Assembly: GCA_030141605.1 (NCBI GenBank)
Contig: JAQGDQ010000216.1
Span: forward strand, 228,259 to 292,258
Source: Tubiluchus corallicola
Taxonomy: Eukaryota; Priapulida; Priapulimorpha; Priapulimorphida; Tubiluchidae
Reading direction: 5' to 3'
Length of the DNA: 64,000 nucleotides
Shown: piece after piece, positions 16,539 to 25,262 of the stretch
Position numbering within the stretch: the stretch's first letter is position 1
Layout of the letters: every line of letters begins with the position of its first letter
The notes under the pieces: generated by a model
What the model was told of the DNA's origin: nothing
Databases searched by the model: none
The model's input: the letters and a program-made list of their open reading frames with translations, nothing else
Made by a program: the position numbers and the translations under genes

Positions 16539-17753
16539 TTAAAGTTCGAATCCTAAATCTACAATTATAAATTGTGTGTAGCCAACAGGACGTCCAAATA
16601 GCTGTATGCGTATCTCGCCTGTGCTTACTACATTTTGGTTGGGGTCTACATCAGCCCTTACAGCTGACAGTTCGCCAGGGACTACCATTGTTTGCTCAAT
16701 AGCACGTTCTACCCGCGCTTTGATGTCAGCTGCTACGGCATCGGGCAATGTTCCGCCTTCGGCTGTAAGCACTTCTTCGTTCAAATCTCGCACGTAAGTA
16801 TCGTAAGCGATTATTATCATCTTTTTGATTATACGATGGCGTGCTATGATGTTGTAGTCGTCACTTGCTCCAGTAGCAGTAGGGTCGTCAGAGAAGAAGA
16901 AGCCCCCCAATCTTGGTATGGTGCGTAGTGTTACAAAACCTGCATCGTGTATAAGTCCTTGATAGGCTTGCGACTGTTCTTCTACAAGTGTTGAACTGTT
17001 GTAATAAGCTGTGGTGATAGGCAAAGCTCCATCCTGCACACGGCTAAGCTTACGCTGCACGGGTATAGCTGCCAAGCGCCCAAGAGCCAATGCCACAGAA
17101 GCACTATCGTCGTCCTTGCTACCTCCTAATACAATAGAACAGTGGTTTTCGGTTTGTTGCCTAAGGTCTTTGAGGTTGGCAGGTGCGCCGTCGAAACTGC
17201 GCCCTTCAATAAGTATCTGCACGGGCTGCGGGATCGCTTGGTATTGATTGGCTAATGCTTGCCCTGTTACCAGTGCATCGTAAGCGTCTTGGTCTATACC
17301 ATCGGTAACGGTAGGCGTATAGGCACTTGCAGGGTTGCGAGCTACGCCCAGTAGTTTAATGGTGTCAGCAAAGTCTAATAACTTAGTAGCAAACTGATTA
17401 CCTGTGTCTAGCATATCTTCGAGCGAAACGGTGTCGGATACAAATAGTACGTGTAGCACAGGGCCAGATGCTCCTGCCGTGTCGAAAAACTCCTTAAAGT
17501 GTCTATACACATTGATAGGGTCGTAAGTTCCAACTCCGTCGGGGTCAGCGTCGTAATCAGCTGTAATGCCCCTATCTATTACATCTTGCAGAGAAGTGAT
17601 AGTTTTAGGCGTTCCAATCGCAAATGGGTCGGTAATGCCCGTAGAGGGCAGCTCGGGTACGCTTATAATAATACCTGCCTCCCCATCGTTGAGAGGAGTT
17701 ACGCCTCCTAATGCTCCATTGAGCTTGTTAATCGTTACTTTGGGAAGTGCCAT
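16539..17753 (-). CDS. Contractile tail sheath protein (DUF2586)
   Basis: A 404-residue sheath subunit. It starts MALPKVTINKLNGALGG and contains PELPSTGITDPFAIGTP, YRHFKEFFDTAG, and the C-terminal LNEEVLTAEGGTLPDAVA helix and PNQNVVSTGEIRIQLFGRP strand typical of DUF2586. The sheath contracts to drive the tube through the envelope, identifying this as a myovirus-type phage. It overlaps the preceding small gene by 26 bases. Confidence 0.8.
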   Translation of the reverse strand: MALPKVTINKLNGALGGVTPLNDGEAGIIISVPELPSTGITDPFAIGTPKTITSLQDVIDRGITADYDADPDGVGTYDPINVYRHFKEFFDTAGASGPVLHVLFVSDTVSLEDMLDTGNQFATKLLDFADTIKLLGVARNPASAYTPTVTDGIDQDAYDALVTGQALANQYQAIPQPVQILIEGRSFDGAPANLKDLRQQTENHCSIVLGGSKDDDSASVALALGRLAAIPVQRKLSRVQDGALPITTAYYNSSTLVEEQSQAYQGLIHDAGFVTLRTIPRLGGFFFSDDPTATGASDDYNIIARHRIIKKMIIIAYDTYVRDLNEEVLTAEGGTLPDAVAADIKARVERAIEQTMVVPGELSAVRADVDPNQNVVSTGEIRIQLFGRPVGYTQFIIVDLGFEL

Positions 17754-18123
17754 ATAGTTTTGTTTTTATATGTTCAACATACTGCAAGTTGCTAGTACCT
17801 GCTTTAATCTCTATTTCAAGCTCTTTACAAAGAGCGTGTAATTGTGCCTGTTTGAGTGTTTCCATATAATCTATTCCTTTCTCCTCGCCTAATGCTTTTA
17901 CTTCATCTGCATTAAGTGTCTCTATCTTTTCTTTTTTATCTTTTATCTTTTCTCGCTTAAACACCTCTACTTTGCCCTTCTTACCTATTTTATGCATACC
18001 ACTTTGGTGTCCTTTTGCTCCCTCCTCTGTGATAAACGGCATACCGTCACTAGTTATATATACTTTATCGTACTCTTTATGAGTTTTAAATATGTTGTTA
18101 GCCAATTTCTGTTTTTTGTTCAT
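17728..18123 (-). CDS. Small phage head-region protein of unknown function
   Basis: A 131-residue lysine-rich protein (KIGKKGKVEVFKREKIKDK, ELEIEIKAGTSN). It lies between the major capsid and tail sheath genes, where Mu-like phages encode head-completion or decoration proteins. The motif TEEGAKGHQSGMHKIGKK is notable. No family was recognised. It overlaps the sheath start by 26 bases. Confidence 0.6.
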   Translation of the reverse strand: MNKKQKLANNIFKTHKEYDKVYITSDGMPFITEEGAKGHQSGMHKIGKKGKVEVFKREKIKDKKEKIETLNADEVKALGEEKGIDYMETLKQAQLHALCKELEIEIKAGTSNLQYVEHIKTKLYGTSQSND

Positions 18124-18155
18124 AATTCATTTTTTTATGTTCTATCAAAAAAAAC

Positions 18156-19121
18156 TTAAGGGGTTGCCATTTTAATGATACCTACACCTTGATTACCACC
18201 TACGGTTATTGTTCCCGTTGGTGCATCTATAGGGTTTGGGTTATCTATAATGGCTTCTCCACGTCTAGCCCTTCCTCCCATACGCACCTCGTGGCTAATC
18301 ACATCGCCATAGTACTCAGCTCGTCGTTGATTATCGAAGGTTACTATATCGCCAACGGCACGTTCTACCGCCATATCGTGCCAAAAGAAGGCAGCGGGTA
18401 CATCGGTAGCTATAATAGCAGCATCGGCTGGTTTTACGGCTCCGGTGTTGTCTAATATAAGTACGCGGCTACGTTCTATAATCCAAAAGCCGTGTAGGCG
18501 GGTAACTACTCCACTAGGCAGATCTACTGTGTCGCGGTAATGGAACTTGTCTTTCATCTCCAATTTCAGCGCTTTTAAATTATCTGGGTCAATAGCCATA
18601 TACCAACCATCACGTTTCCACGTTTTTTGTCGCTTAGCAAAGGCTTCTGCTTCTATCAAGTCGCTCTCCTGTAGACCTTTGAGCGAAACCGTTGAACCTC
18701 CTATACTTACCGAAACCGTTGAGCCAGTAGCTTCTAACTGGTCGGCTACAGGTAGGTTTACAGCCCAGTTGTACAGTAAGTCGTCGCCCACTATGTCGGT
18801 GAGGTTGGCTGCGTTGTCTCTTAGTATAGATTGCCGTTTGTCGTAATTGGTCTCTGCTTCTTCTAAATTACGTACTAAGGTAGGGTCTACGGTGTAGCTG
18901 TCCAGTGCATAGGTAACGTCTCCATCGCCACGCCTTACCACTGTACCGGGAAGGGTGCTACGATTTTTCACTACTGCCGAAGGATCGCCTGCTTGGGGGA
19001 TATGTACCACTTTTCCGTTCAATACTTCGCTAGAAGCATCCACAGAGAATTGCATAAATTGGTTGTTATCCTCTATATAATTGAGGATATCTCGACGCCA
19101 AATTTCTTGTTCTACTGCCAT
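18156..19121 (-). CDS. Phage major capsid protein
   Basis: A 321-residue protein following the protease/scaffold gene. The N terminus MAVEQEIWRRDILNYIEDNN, the GKVVHIPQAGDPSAVVKNR motif, the TYALDSYTVDPTLVRNLEEA block and the later WYMAIDPDNLKALKLEM helix are typical of HK97-fold major capsid proteins of Bacteroidota Mu-like phages. No N-terminal scaffold domain is present because the scaffold is part of the upstream gene. It assembles as hexamers and pentamers of the icosahedral head. Confidence 0.8.
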   Translation of the reverse strand: MAVEQEIWRRDILNYIEDNNQFMQFSVDASSEVLNGKVVHIPQAGDPSAVVKNRSTLPGTVVRRGDGDVTYALDSYTVDPTLVRNLEEAETNYDKRQSILRDNAANLTDIVGDDLLYNWAVNLPVADQLEATGSTVSVSIGGSTVSLKGLQESDLIEAEAFAKRQKTWKRDGWYMAIDPDNLKALKLEMKDKFHYRDTVDLPSGVVTRLHGFWIIERSRVLILDNTGAVKPADAAIIATDVPAAFFWHDMAVERAVGDIVTFDNQRRAEYYGDVISHEVRMGGRARRGEAIIDNPNPIDAPTGTITVGGNQGVGIIKMATP

Positions 19122-19154
19122 TTTTTTTTAGTATTTAATTTAAATTAATTTAGT

Positions 19155-20096
19155 TTATATGTTTTGTGGTTTTGTGCCATACTCTTCTTTAAAAAGCCTT
19201 TGGTATTCTTGCGGGTCTTCTTGTTTTAACCTACTTAGTTCTCTGGGGCTGGTTTTTGAAAGTTGCTCAAAGGTCAGTTTTTTAGTTGTTTTTTCACTCA
19301 CATAATCAGCCACGCTGCTTTCTTTATCTTTAGATCTAAGGTCGCCTATTACTTTCTCAAGGGCTAACTTTTCAAATGATAGGTAAGTCTCTTTGTCTAT
19401 CTCTTTTATAAAGCCTTGTTCTACTGCTTTGTCCACAAGTTCCTGCTTCTCGGCTGCTTCCTGCTCTGCTATTTCGCTCTTAAGCTGTTCCAATTTTTCA
19501 ATATGTTTCTTAGAGAGCTGTACCGCATTTTCGGCATCGTTTTTTAGTTTTTCAATAGCTGCCAATATATCTGTCTCCGCCACCTGACTATCTAAACCTA
19601 ATGCCTTAGCTATTTTTTGCAAATTTTCTTTTTCCATTACTTTTTTTTCTTTTTGGGGTTTATCTAACTTATTATTATTCACATAGTTTAATCTTACGAT
19701 ACTTTCATTCTCCTTTTTTAGCTTAACGGCTTCAGGATTCGAGGGAATATCTACAATGGATACTTCCAAAATCTCGCTATCTATCCACGTCTCTATACCT
19801 TCTATATTCTTTTTTAACAGCGGTACGATACCTACGCTAGTGGCGTTAAGAAAACCTTCATCCCATTTTCTACTAACAGCCCTGCCAGTGTCGTCTTGAA
19901 TGTCGAAAACAGGGTCAGCTATTAGTTGCCTGTTTTCCACCCTTACGTTCTCCCACCTACCTACGGGCGAGAGATAATCAAGATGATTGTAATACATTAC
20001 GGGGTTCTTCTTAAAATTTTCTAGGTTAATACCACCTGTAAGTATTTTAAAGCCGTGTCGGTTTACTGCTTCGGTATTGAGTATGGCTGCTTTCAT
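19155..20096 (-). CDS. Prohead protease fused to scaffold domain
   Basis: A 313-residue protein. The first 150 residues have prohead-protease motifs: NPVMYYNHLDYLSPVGRW with a candidate catalytic His (about residue 37), GFLNATSVGIVPL with a candidate Ser (about residue 91), and EVSIVDIPSNPEAV. The rest is a charged coiled coil (ENLQKIAKALGLDSQV through KQELVDKAVEQGF) that should scaffold capsid assembly and then be degraded. An internal methionine (EKKVMEKENLQKIAK, about residue 154) could start a separate scaffold as in Mu. It is the first gene of the leftward late arm, with its start 60 bases from the central dyad. Confidence 0.75.
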   Translation of the reverse strand: MKAAILNTEAVNRHGFKILTGGINLENFKKNPVMYYNHLDYLSPVGRWENVRVENRQLIADPVFDIQDDTGRAVSRKWDEGFLNATSVGIVPLLKKNIEGIETWIDSEILEVSIVDIPSNPEAVKLKKENESIVRLNYVNNNKLDKPQKEKKVMEKENLQKIAKALGLDSQVAETDILAAIEKLKNDAENAVQLSKKHIEKLEQLKSEIAEQEAAEKQELVDKAVEQGFIKEIDKETYLSFEKLALEKVIGDLRSKDKESSVADYVSEKTTKKLTFEQLSKTSPRELSRLKQEDPQEYQRLFKEEYGTKPQNI

Positions 20097-20126
20097 AAAC
20101 TTTAATAGCTGCTTGTTTTTGTGCTA

Positions 20127-20215
20127 CAAAAATAGAGGATGGGTAAAACCTGTGCAAATAGTATGTACTTTAACTACATACTATTTTTAAAACCGAGCTG
20201 CTAATTCTATTTTTG
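20127..20215. promoter_or_regulatory. Symmetric divergent late promoter with central perfect dyad
   Basis: A perfect 12-bp inverted repeat AAATAGTATGTA/TACATACTATTT with a 7-base spacer lies at 20156-20186. On each side, exactly 21 bases away, is an identical -7-type box TATTTTTG (minus strand at 20127-20134, plus strand at 20208-20215), matching the Bacteroidota TAnnTTTG consensus. Each box is followed by CACAAAAA and ACAAGC. The layout indicates a dimeric regulator that activates or represses both late arms at once; the dyad arms occupy the -33 position. Confidence 0.7.
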
Positions 20216-20232
20216 ACACAAAAAAACAAGCT

Positions 20233-20676
20233 ATGAAACGAGTAGCACAAGTTAAGAAAGATTACGCCAAAACATTATACCTTAACGGGATTACACAAAA
20301 AGAAATAGCAGCACAAACAGGTTTAGCAGAAAGCACCGTAAGCAGATACGTAAAACCAAAAGACAAAGGCGGTGAAGGCTGGGGACAGCTCAAGGCTGGT
20401 ATGGTAACCTCTAAAGCCGAAAACATAGCACGTATGCAAAACCTACTAAACGACCTATTGGCAAAAATAGATAAAAAAGGCAAAGCAGACACGGGCGATA
20501 TAGATAGCATAAGCAAACTGACTACGGCCATTGAACGCTTGGAAGGGGAAATAAACGTAACGACTGCAGTAAATGTGATGATTGGCTTTTGCGATTATGT
20601 GCGTAAAGCAGAATTGGAGAGTGCTAAAGAGATAAGCAGCTATGCCGATAGTTACCTAAACTCGCTTGTAAAATGA
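20233..20676 (+). CDS. Terminase small subunit-like HTH protein (Mu gp27-position)
   Basis: A 147-residue protein. Residues 10-40 (YAKTLYLNGITQKEIAAQ then TGLAESTVSRYVK) form a clear helix-turn-helix of the sort used to bind pac/cos DNA. The rest is helical with a AENIARMQNLLNDLLAKI segment suited to oligomerisation. It overlaps the large terminase by 4 bases (ATGA), indicating coupled translation. As the first gene of the rightward arm it lies about 18 bases from the -7 box, so its leader is very short. Confidence 0.7.
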   Translation: MKRVAQVKKDYAKTLYLNGITQKEIAAQTGLAESTVSRYVKPKDKGGEGWGQLKAGMVTSKAENIARMQNLLNDLLAKIDKKGKADTGDIDSISKLTTAIERLEGEINVTTAVNVMIGFCDYVRKAELESAKEISSYADSYLNSLVK

Positions 20677-22190
20677 TAAAAGAAACAATTACACAAAAAC
20701 GGCAAGCTATAAACGACTGGGTAGACTACCGCAGTAACCTACTACGTGCCACCCCTGTACCAGTAGAAAGCAAAAAAGAACAAGAGGCACGTATAAAAAA
20801 ACTACAAAAAGACCCTCTTACATTCTTTAAATTTTACTTTCCAAATTACTGCGATGCAGAATTTGCACTCTTCCAAAAAAGATTTATTAATAAAGTACTT
20901 GAAGAAAAAAAGCTATACATCACCTTAGAAGTGGCGAGAGAACACGCCAAGAGCGTAATTACAAGCTTGTTCCTGCCAATATACCTTATGTTTGGCAAAA
21001 AGGAAAAGCTCAATATGATACTGGCAAGCCATAGTTATGACAATGCTGTGGACTTGCTTACTCCACTGATGATAAACCTAGAAGACAACCAGCGTATCGT
21101 CAACGACTATGGGCCACAAAAAGGAATAAGGGGTTGGGAAACAGGCAACTTTACAACCAACAAAGGCAACGCCTTTCATGCTTTTGGTGCAGGACAAAGC
21201 CCACGAGGCAAACGCAGCGAGGAGACACGACCCAACTATATAGTGGTAGACGATATAGACCACGACGAAGACTTTTACAATCCTGACCGTAGCATTAAAA
21301 AGTTTAAATGGGTAAGCGATGCTCTCTTCCCCTCTATGAGTGTAAAAGGGGCAAAACGATTTATAATAACAGGCAACCGCATAAGCGATAGCGGAGTAGT
21401 GGCACAAAGTACGCAATTTGCCGACAAGCATTACAAAATAAACATACTGGACAGTAAAGGACAGCCTACGTGGAAGGAGCGTTATAGCCTTTCGCACGTT
21501 AACTATATGCTCTCCAAAATAAGCTATGCTTCTGCACAAAGAGAGTATTTTAACAACCCAATACAAGAAGGGTTGGTATTCAGAGATGTTCATTGGGGGC
21601 ATATCCCACCACTTAGAACTTTTAAGTCACTTGTCTGCTATACCGACCCCTCTTTTAAAGAAAGCAAAACAAACGACTACAAAGCCACTGTATTGGTCGG
21701 CTATAAAGATGGCAAGTACTATGTAATAAGAACCTTCTTAGAACAAACCACTACGGCTAATATGCTGCAATGGCTGTACCAAATAGAAGATATAGTACCG
21801 CCAAGTGTAGCCTGCTACTTTTATATGGAAACAAACTTTGTGCAAGATTTGGTCAAGGACAAGGTCTACGAACTATCGGTACAGCAAAACAGACCGCTAC
21901 ATATAACAGGTGATACCCGTAAAAAACCTAATAAATTTGCTCGCATTGAAAGCAGCCTCGAACCACTCAACAGCTCGGGTAAACTCATATTTAACGAAAA
22001 AGAGAAGAAAAACCCACATATGCAAAGACTGGTAGAACAATTTAAAAGCATATCACCCAAAAGCCGTAGCCACGACGACGGCCCCGACGCAGTAGAAGGG
22101 GCTGTATATATATTGAAACGCAAAATAAAATCAAGCATCATAGGTACTACTGTAATGGGGGGAGCTACAAAAGGCAGGAATAAAACTTAA
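20673..22190 (+). CDS. Terminase large subunit (Mu gp28-like)
   Basis: A 505-residue DNA-packaging ATPase/nuclease. EVAREHAKSVITSLFLP (about residue 88) is a deviant Walker A region and PNYIVVDDIDHDED (about residue 187) is Walker B with catalytic acids. The C-terminal nuclease has CYTDPSFKESKTNDYKATV (about 322) and the RSHDDGPDAVEGA motif (about 470). It translocates DNA into the prohead and, in Mu-like phages, cuts host-flanking DNA by a headful mechanism. Complete and in frame. Confidence 0.8.
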   Translation: MIKETITQKRQAINDWVDYRSNLLRATPVPVESKKEQEARIKKLQKDPLTFFKFYFPNYCDAEFALFQKRFINKVLEEKKLYITLEVAREHAKSVITSLFLPIYLMFGKKEKLNMILASHSYDNAVDLLTPLMINLEDNQRIVNDYGPQKGIRGWETGNFTTNKGNAFHAFGAGQSPRGKRSEETRPNYIVVDDIDHDEDFYNPDRSIKKFKWVSDALFPSMSVKGAKRFIITGNRISDSGVVAQSTQFADKHYKINILDSKGQPTWKERYSLSHVNYMLSKISYASAQREYFNNPIQEGLVFRDVHWGHIPPLRTFKSLVCYTDPSFKESKTNDYKATVLVGYKDGKYYVIRTFLEQTTTANMLQWLYQIEDIVPPSVACYFYMETNFVQDLVKDKVYELSVQQNRPLHITGDTRKKPNKFARIESSLEPLNSSGKLIFNEKEKKNPHMQRLVEQFKSISPKSRSHDDGPDAVEGAVYILKRKIKSSIIGTTVMGGATKGRNKT

Positions 22191-22270
22191 TAAAATAAAA
22201 GATAAAAGATAAAAGAGAAAAACTGTCTTCATCTTTCATCTTTTAACTTTTAACTTTTAACTATAATAAA
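22191..22270 (+). repeat. Late-gene leader repeat
   Basis: An AT-rich leader ending CTTCATCTTTCATCTTTTA then repeated ACTTTTA units before ATG 22271. It matches, in the same orientation relative to the gene, the leader of the baseplate gene starting at 13577. Function is unknown; it could be a translation enhancer or a relic of a shared insertion. Confidence 0.45.
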
Positions 22271-22795
22271 ATGGCAACTAACACAAAAGAATTACAAGAA
22301 CAGTTTAAGATTTTTTCGCAAAGGCAAATACCACGTATGGGCTACCCTTGCAAAGTAATAGCAATAAACGATGATGATACCATAGACGTGGTAGATGATA
22401 GCGACATAGAACTGTTTGGCGTAAGACTACGGGCAGCAGTGGACAACAACACAAACGGAATAGTAATTACCCCTGCCATTGATAGTTGGGTACTGGTAGC
22501 CCCGGTAGATGGACAACGCGAGGAACTATACGTAACTATGTACAGCGAAATAGACTGCGTAAAAATAGCCAAAGAAAAGAAAGGCATAACCATAAACGCA
22601 GCGAAAGGAACTATACAAATGAATGAAGGGGATAACGGGGGGCTAATCATTATACAAGCTCTTACAGAAAAACTCAATCAGCTTGTAGGAGAGCTTAATA
22701 ATTTAAAGGGTAAATATAACAATCATGTCAATGTTATTCCTAAAGGCGCTGTTATAGTTCTCAAGCGCTTTGACAGCAATTCTGATATCAAGTGA
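22271..22795 (+). CDS. Baseplate spike/assembly protein (gpV/Mu gp45-like)
   Basis: A 174-residue protein with an OB-like N-terminal half (GYPCKVIAINDDDTIDVVD, GVRLRAAVDNNTNGIVI, VLVAPVDGQREELYV) and a C-terminal helix EKLNQLVGELNNLKGKYNNH that should trimerise. This fits central-spike proteins of contractile tails. The last 25 residues look atypical. The +1 frame beyond the stop continues to 22869 and ends KDYINTNVTH, reminiscent of the usual family terminus, so the 3' end may be frameshifted. Confidence 0.55.
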   Translation: MATNTKELQEQFKIFSQRQIPRMGYPCKVIAINDDDTIDVVDDSDIELFGVRLRAAVDNNTNGIVITPAIDSWVLVAPVDGQREELYVTMYSEIDCVKIAKEKKGITINAAKGTIQMNEGDNGGLIIIQALTEKLNQLVGELNNLKGKYNNHVNVIPKGAVIVLKRFDSNSDIK

Positions 22796-22882
22796 GTATA
22801 AAAGAAGACGAGGCTGGAGACACAAATTTGAGTTGAAAGATTATATAAACACAAATGTAACGCATTAAGAGATTTAATAACT

Positions 22883-23176
22883 ATGAAGGACTTATTTGTA
22901 GATATAAATACAGAAACCCCAGACCTTGAGATAATCAAAGGGGATTTTAGTGTAAAGGATGGCACGGCACAGCATCAAGCCTTCTTACTGCTTGCTCGCA
23001 AAGGAGAAATACGCCCTTTCCCACGTGTAGGAGTGGGTATAGACGACTACCTTAACAACGATAAGGGGGGGCTTGAATTTGCTATAAGAAAAGAATTTGA
23101 ACGGGACGGTATGACTATAAAAAACCTGTCGGTGTCATCCACAGGTCAGGTAGAGATAAATGCAAGTTACGAGTAA
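22883..23176 (+). CDS. Baseplate wedge protein, gp25/GPW-like (Mu gp46)
   Basis: A 97-residue protein of the T4 gp25/GPW family, a conserved sheath-initiating wedge component. The pattern TAQHQAFLLLARKGEIRPFP, GVGIDDYLNN and LEFAIRKEFERDGM is characteristic. It stops one base overlapping the next gene start (TAATG). It is 87 bases after the spike gene. Confidence 0.7.
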   Translation: MKDLFVDINTETPDLEIIKGDFSVKDGTAQHQAFLLLARKGEIRPFPRVGVGIDDYLNNDKGGLEFAIRKEFERDGMTIKNLSVSSTGQVEINASYE

Positions 23177-24183
23177 TGGCCACTTTTATATGTAACATAC
23201 GGCTGGAGATAGGCAACTTTGAACTGAACAGGGTACACGAGGTAGTAGTTGTATCTAGCCACGACCAACTGGCAGACACTTGCACAATAAAGCTCCCCAC
23301 CACAGCACGGCTGCAACAAAAAGGCAATAATACAGTGGTAGAGTTTGCTAAAGAGTTTAAAGTGGGCGATGAAGTAAAGGTATATGCGGGCTATAATGGT
23401 GAGGAAAATCTGGAATTCCAAGGATATATAAAAAAAATAAACCTATCTACTCCGCTTGTGGTAGAGTGCGAAGATGCTACCTATTTACTGCGAAGAAACA
23501 CATTGAACAAAAGCTTTAAAAACACAACGCTAAGCCAAATACTGAACTTCGCACTGGACGGCACGGGTATAGACTTGATAGGTGAAGTACCAGAAATAGA
23601 GTTTGAAAAATTTGTAATAACCAAAGTATCGGCTGCTCAAACCGTGCAGGAATTTATAGACAAATACGGCTTATCGGCCTATATAACCCAAGGCACACAG
23701 CTCTTTATAAACTATGCATACAAAGAGCAACGGGGCGAAGCAGCTTACAACCTACGTAACAACACGGTAACGGACGACTTGAAATACCAAACCAAAGAGG
23801 ACACAAAGCTCAAAGTAAAAGCCACAGCCGTACTAAAAAACAACGAACGCATAGAGGAAGAAGTAGGCGACAAAGATGGCGAGCAACGTAGCTTATTTTT
23901 CTATAATATAACAGATAAGGAAACACTAAAAAACACCGCAGAGGCAAAACTGGACAGCTTGAAATACGAAGGCTATACCGGTACAATAACAGGCTTTTTA
24001 CTACCTTTTGTACAACACGGAGCGGCAGTAGAGGTGGTGGATGAAAAATACACTAATAGAGAAGGGGAATACAGAGCCGAGCAAGTAACTACTACACTAG
24101 GACGGTCGGGGTTTAGACGTAAAGTGAAACTGGGAATATTAATTAAAAAGGAGGAAGAGAATGGAAATACAAACAGTGAGTAA
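23176..24183 (+). CDS. Tail/baseplate hub protein (gpD, Mu gp44-like)
   Basis: A 335-residue protein with two beta domains. Near the N terminus SSHDQLADTCTIKLPTTA and KVGDEVKVYAGYNG are typical of gpD-like hub proteins; SAAQTVQEFIDKYGLSAYI (about residue 155) marks the second domain, and GAAVEVVDEKYTNREGEY lies near the end. It forms the central baseplate hub on which the spike and tube sit. It overlaps the downstream small gene by 23 bases. Confidence 0.65.
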   Translation: MATFICNIRLEIGNFELNRVHEVVVVSSHDQLADTCTIKLPTTARLQQKGNNTVVEFAKEFKVGDEVKVYAGYNGEENLEFQGYIKKINLSTPLVVECEDATYLLRRNTLNKSFKNTTLSQILNFALDGTGIDLIGEVPEIEFEKFVITKVSAAQTVQEFIDKYGLSAYITQGTQLFINYAYKEQRGEAAYNLRNNTVTDDLKYQTKEDTKLKVKATAVLKNNERIEEEVGDKDGEQRSLFFYNITDKETLKNTAEAKLDSLKYEGYTGTITGFLLPFVQHGAAVEVVDEKYTNREGEYRAEQVTTTLGRSGFRRKVKLGILIKKEEENGNTNSE

Positions 24184-24394
24184 ACAACAAAGTATGATAG
24201 ACTCTACCATACTAGCCTATGGTAATGAATTGCAAATATTTAAACACCATTTAAACAACAATTTAACGCAATTGCCAGCCGATTTAAACAAGGGGCAAAA
24301 ACTGCAATTTGAACCGTCCAAGGATGAATTGAGTAAAATAAACTTGAAAGTACTAAATAATGAGCCTAATACCTTGGCCACCAAACCTTTTTAA
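24161..24394 (+). CDS. Small tail protein, possibly tail protein X/LysM-like
   Basis: A 77-residue protein starting within the 3' end of the hub gene. The segment SMIDSTILAYGNELQIFK, then LTQLPADLNKGQKLQFEP, has the spacing of a minimal LysM/Phage_tail_X domain. Such proteins sit between hub and baseplate. The call is tentative, based on pattern and position only. Confidence 0.5.
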   Translation: MEIQTVSKQQSMIDSTILAYGNELQIFKHHLNNNLTQLPADLNKGQKLQFEPSKDELSKINLKVLNNEPNTLATKPF

Positions 24395-24404
24395 AAAATA
24401 AATT

Positions 24405-25262
24405 ATGGCACGTACAAAAGAAGAAATAAAACAAGTAATAATAGATAGGCTGCAAATGTTGATACCCGAACTAACCAGCACATCGGCAACGGCTATCTAC
24501 CAACTACTGGCTGATGCATTTGCATCGGCTACCAATAGCTTTGAGCAACTGACAGAAGTAGAACTACAAACTATTGAAACACTACTACTTAACAACCAAT
24601 ACGGCACAAAGCAGCAAACCATACAGTCGCTATTAAAGTTTCAAAATGGCGATGTACTGGAATGGGACAGTGAAACAGGTACATCTGGCTATGCGACAAT
24701 AGACGAAAGCAAGCAAATAATAAAACGTGTTGCAGTAGAAGAACAAGAATCGGGCTTTTTCTTAGTAAAAGCAGCTAAAATAGAAAACGGCGAAATAGTA
24801 AAACTTGAAGAAGCAGAAAAAACCAATGCCAATGCTTATTTAGACAACACGCTGCCCGTAGGCTCTGACTGGATACTGCGAAGCGAGCAAGCCGACCTAC
24901 TAGATGCTACAGTTACAATAACCTACCGTGGCGAGTTTGGACTGGATAATATAAAAACAGCCTTGAAAACGGCACTAGATGACTTTTTGCAGGACAACAC
25001 CTCCTTAGAAAGTTTTAGCGGTACTTTCCTACTTAATAGCTTTGTAGACGCCATACGAGAAATAGAGGGGATAAACGATGCCGTAGTGGGCTTTCTTTCA
25101 TTTACCGACTTTATCCCCAAAATCTCGATAATCGTAGAAACCATAGGAGATGACATAATCATAAAACAATCGAGCTACAAGACAACCGCCGGCTACTTTG
25201 CTTACGCAGGGGGTACACAGGCATTAATAGATAGCTGGGCTTATAAAACAGTAGAAAAATGA
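24405..25262 (+). CDS. Baseplate J-like protein (Mu gp47-like)
   Basis: A 285-residue wedge protein. N-terminal LQMLIPELTSTSATAIYQL and LLADAFASATNSFEQLTEVE are typical of baseplate J, followed by beta-rich middle and a C-terminal LLNSFVDAIREIEGINDA motif. It links the wedge to fibres. It overlaps the next gene by 4 bases (ATGA). Confidence 0.7.
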   Translation: MARTKEEIKQVIIDRLQMLIPELTSTSATAIYQLLADAFASATNSFEQLTEVELQTIETLLLNNQYGTKQQTIQSLLKFQNGDVLEWDSETGTSGYATIDESKQIIKRVAVEEQESGFFLVKAAKIENGEIVKLEEAEKTNANAYLDNTLPVGSDWILRSEQADLLDATVTITYRGEFGLDNIKTALKTALDDFLQDNTSLESFSGTFLLNSFVDAIREIEGINDAVVGFLSFTDFIPKISIIVETIGDDIIIKQSSYKTTAGYFAYAGGTQALIDSWAYKTVEK

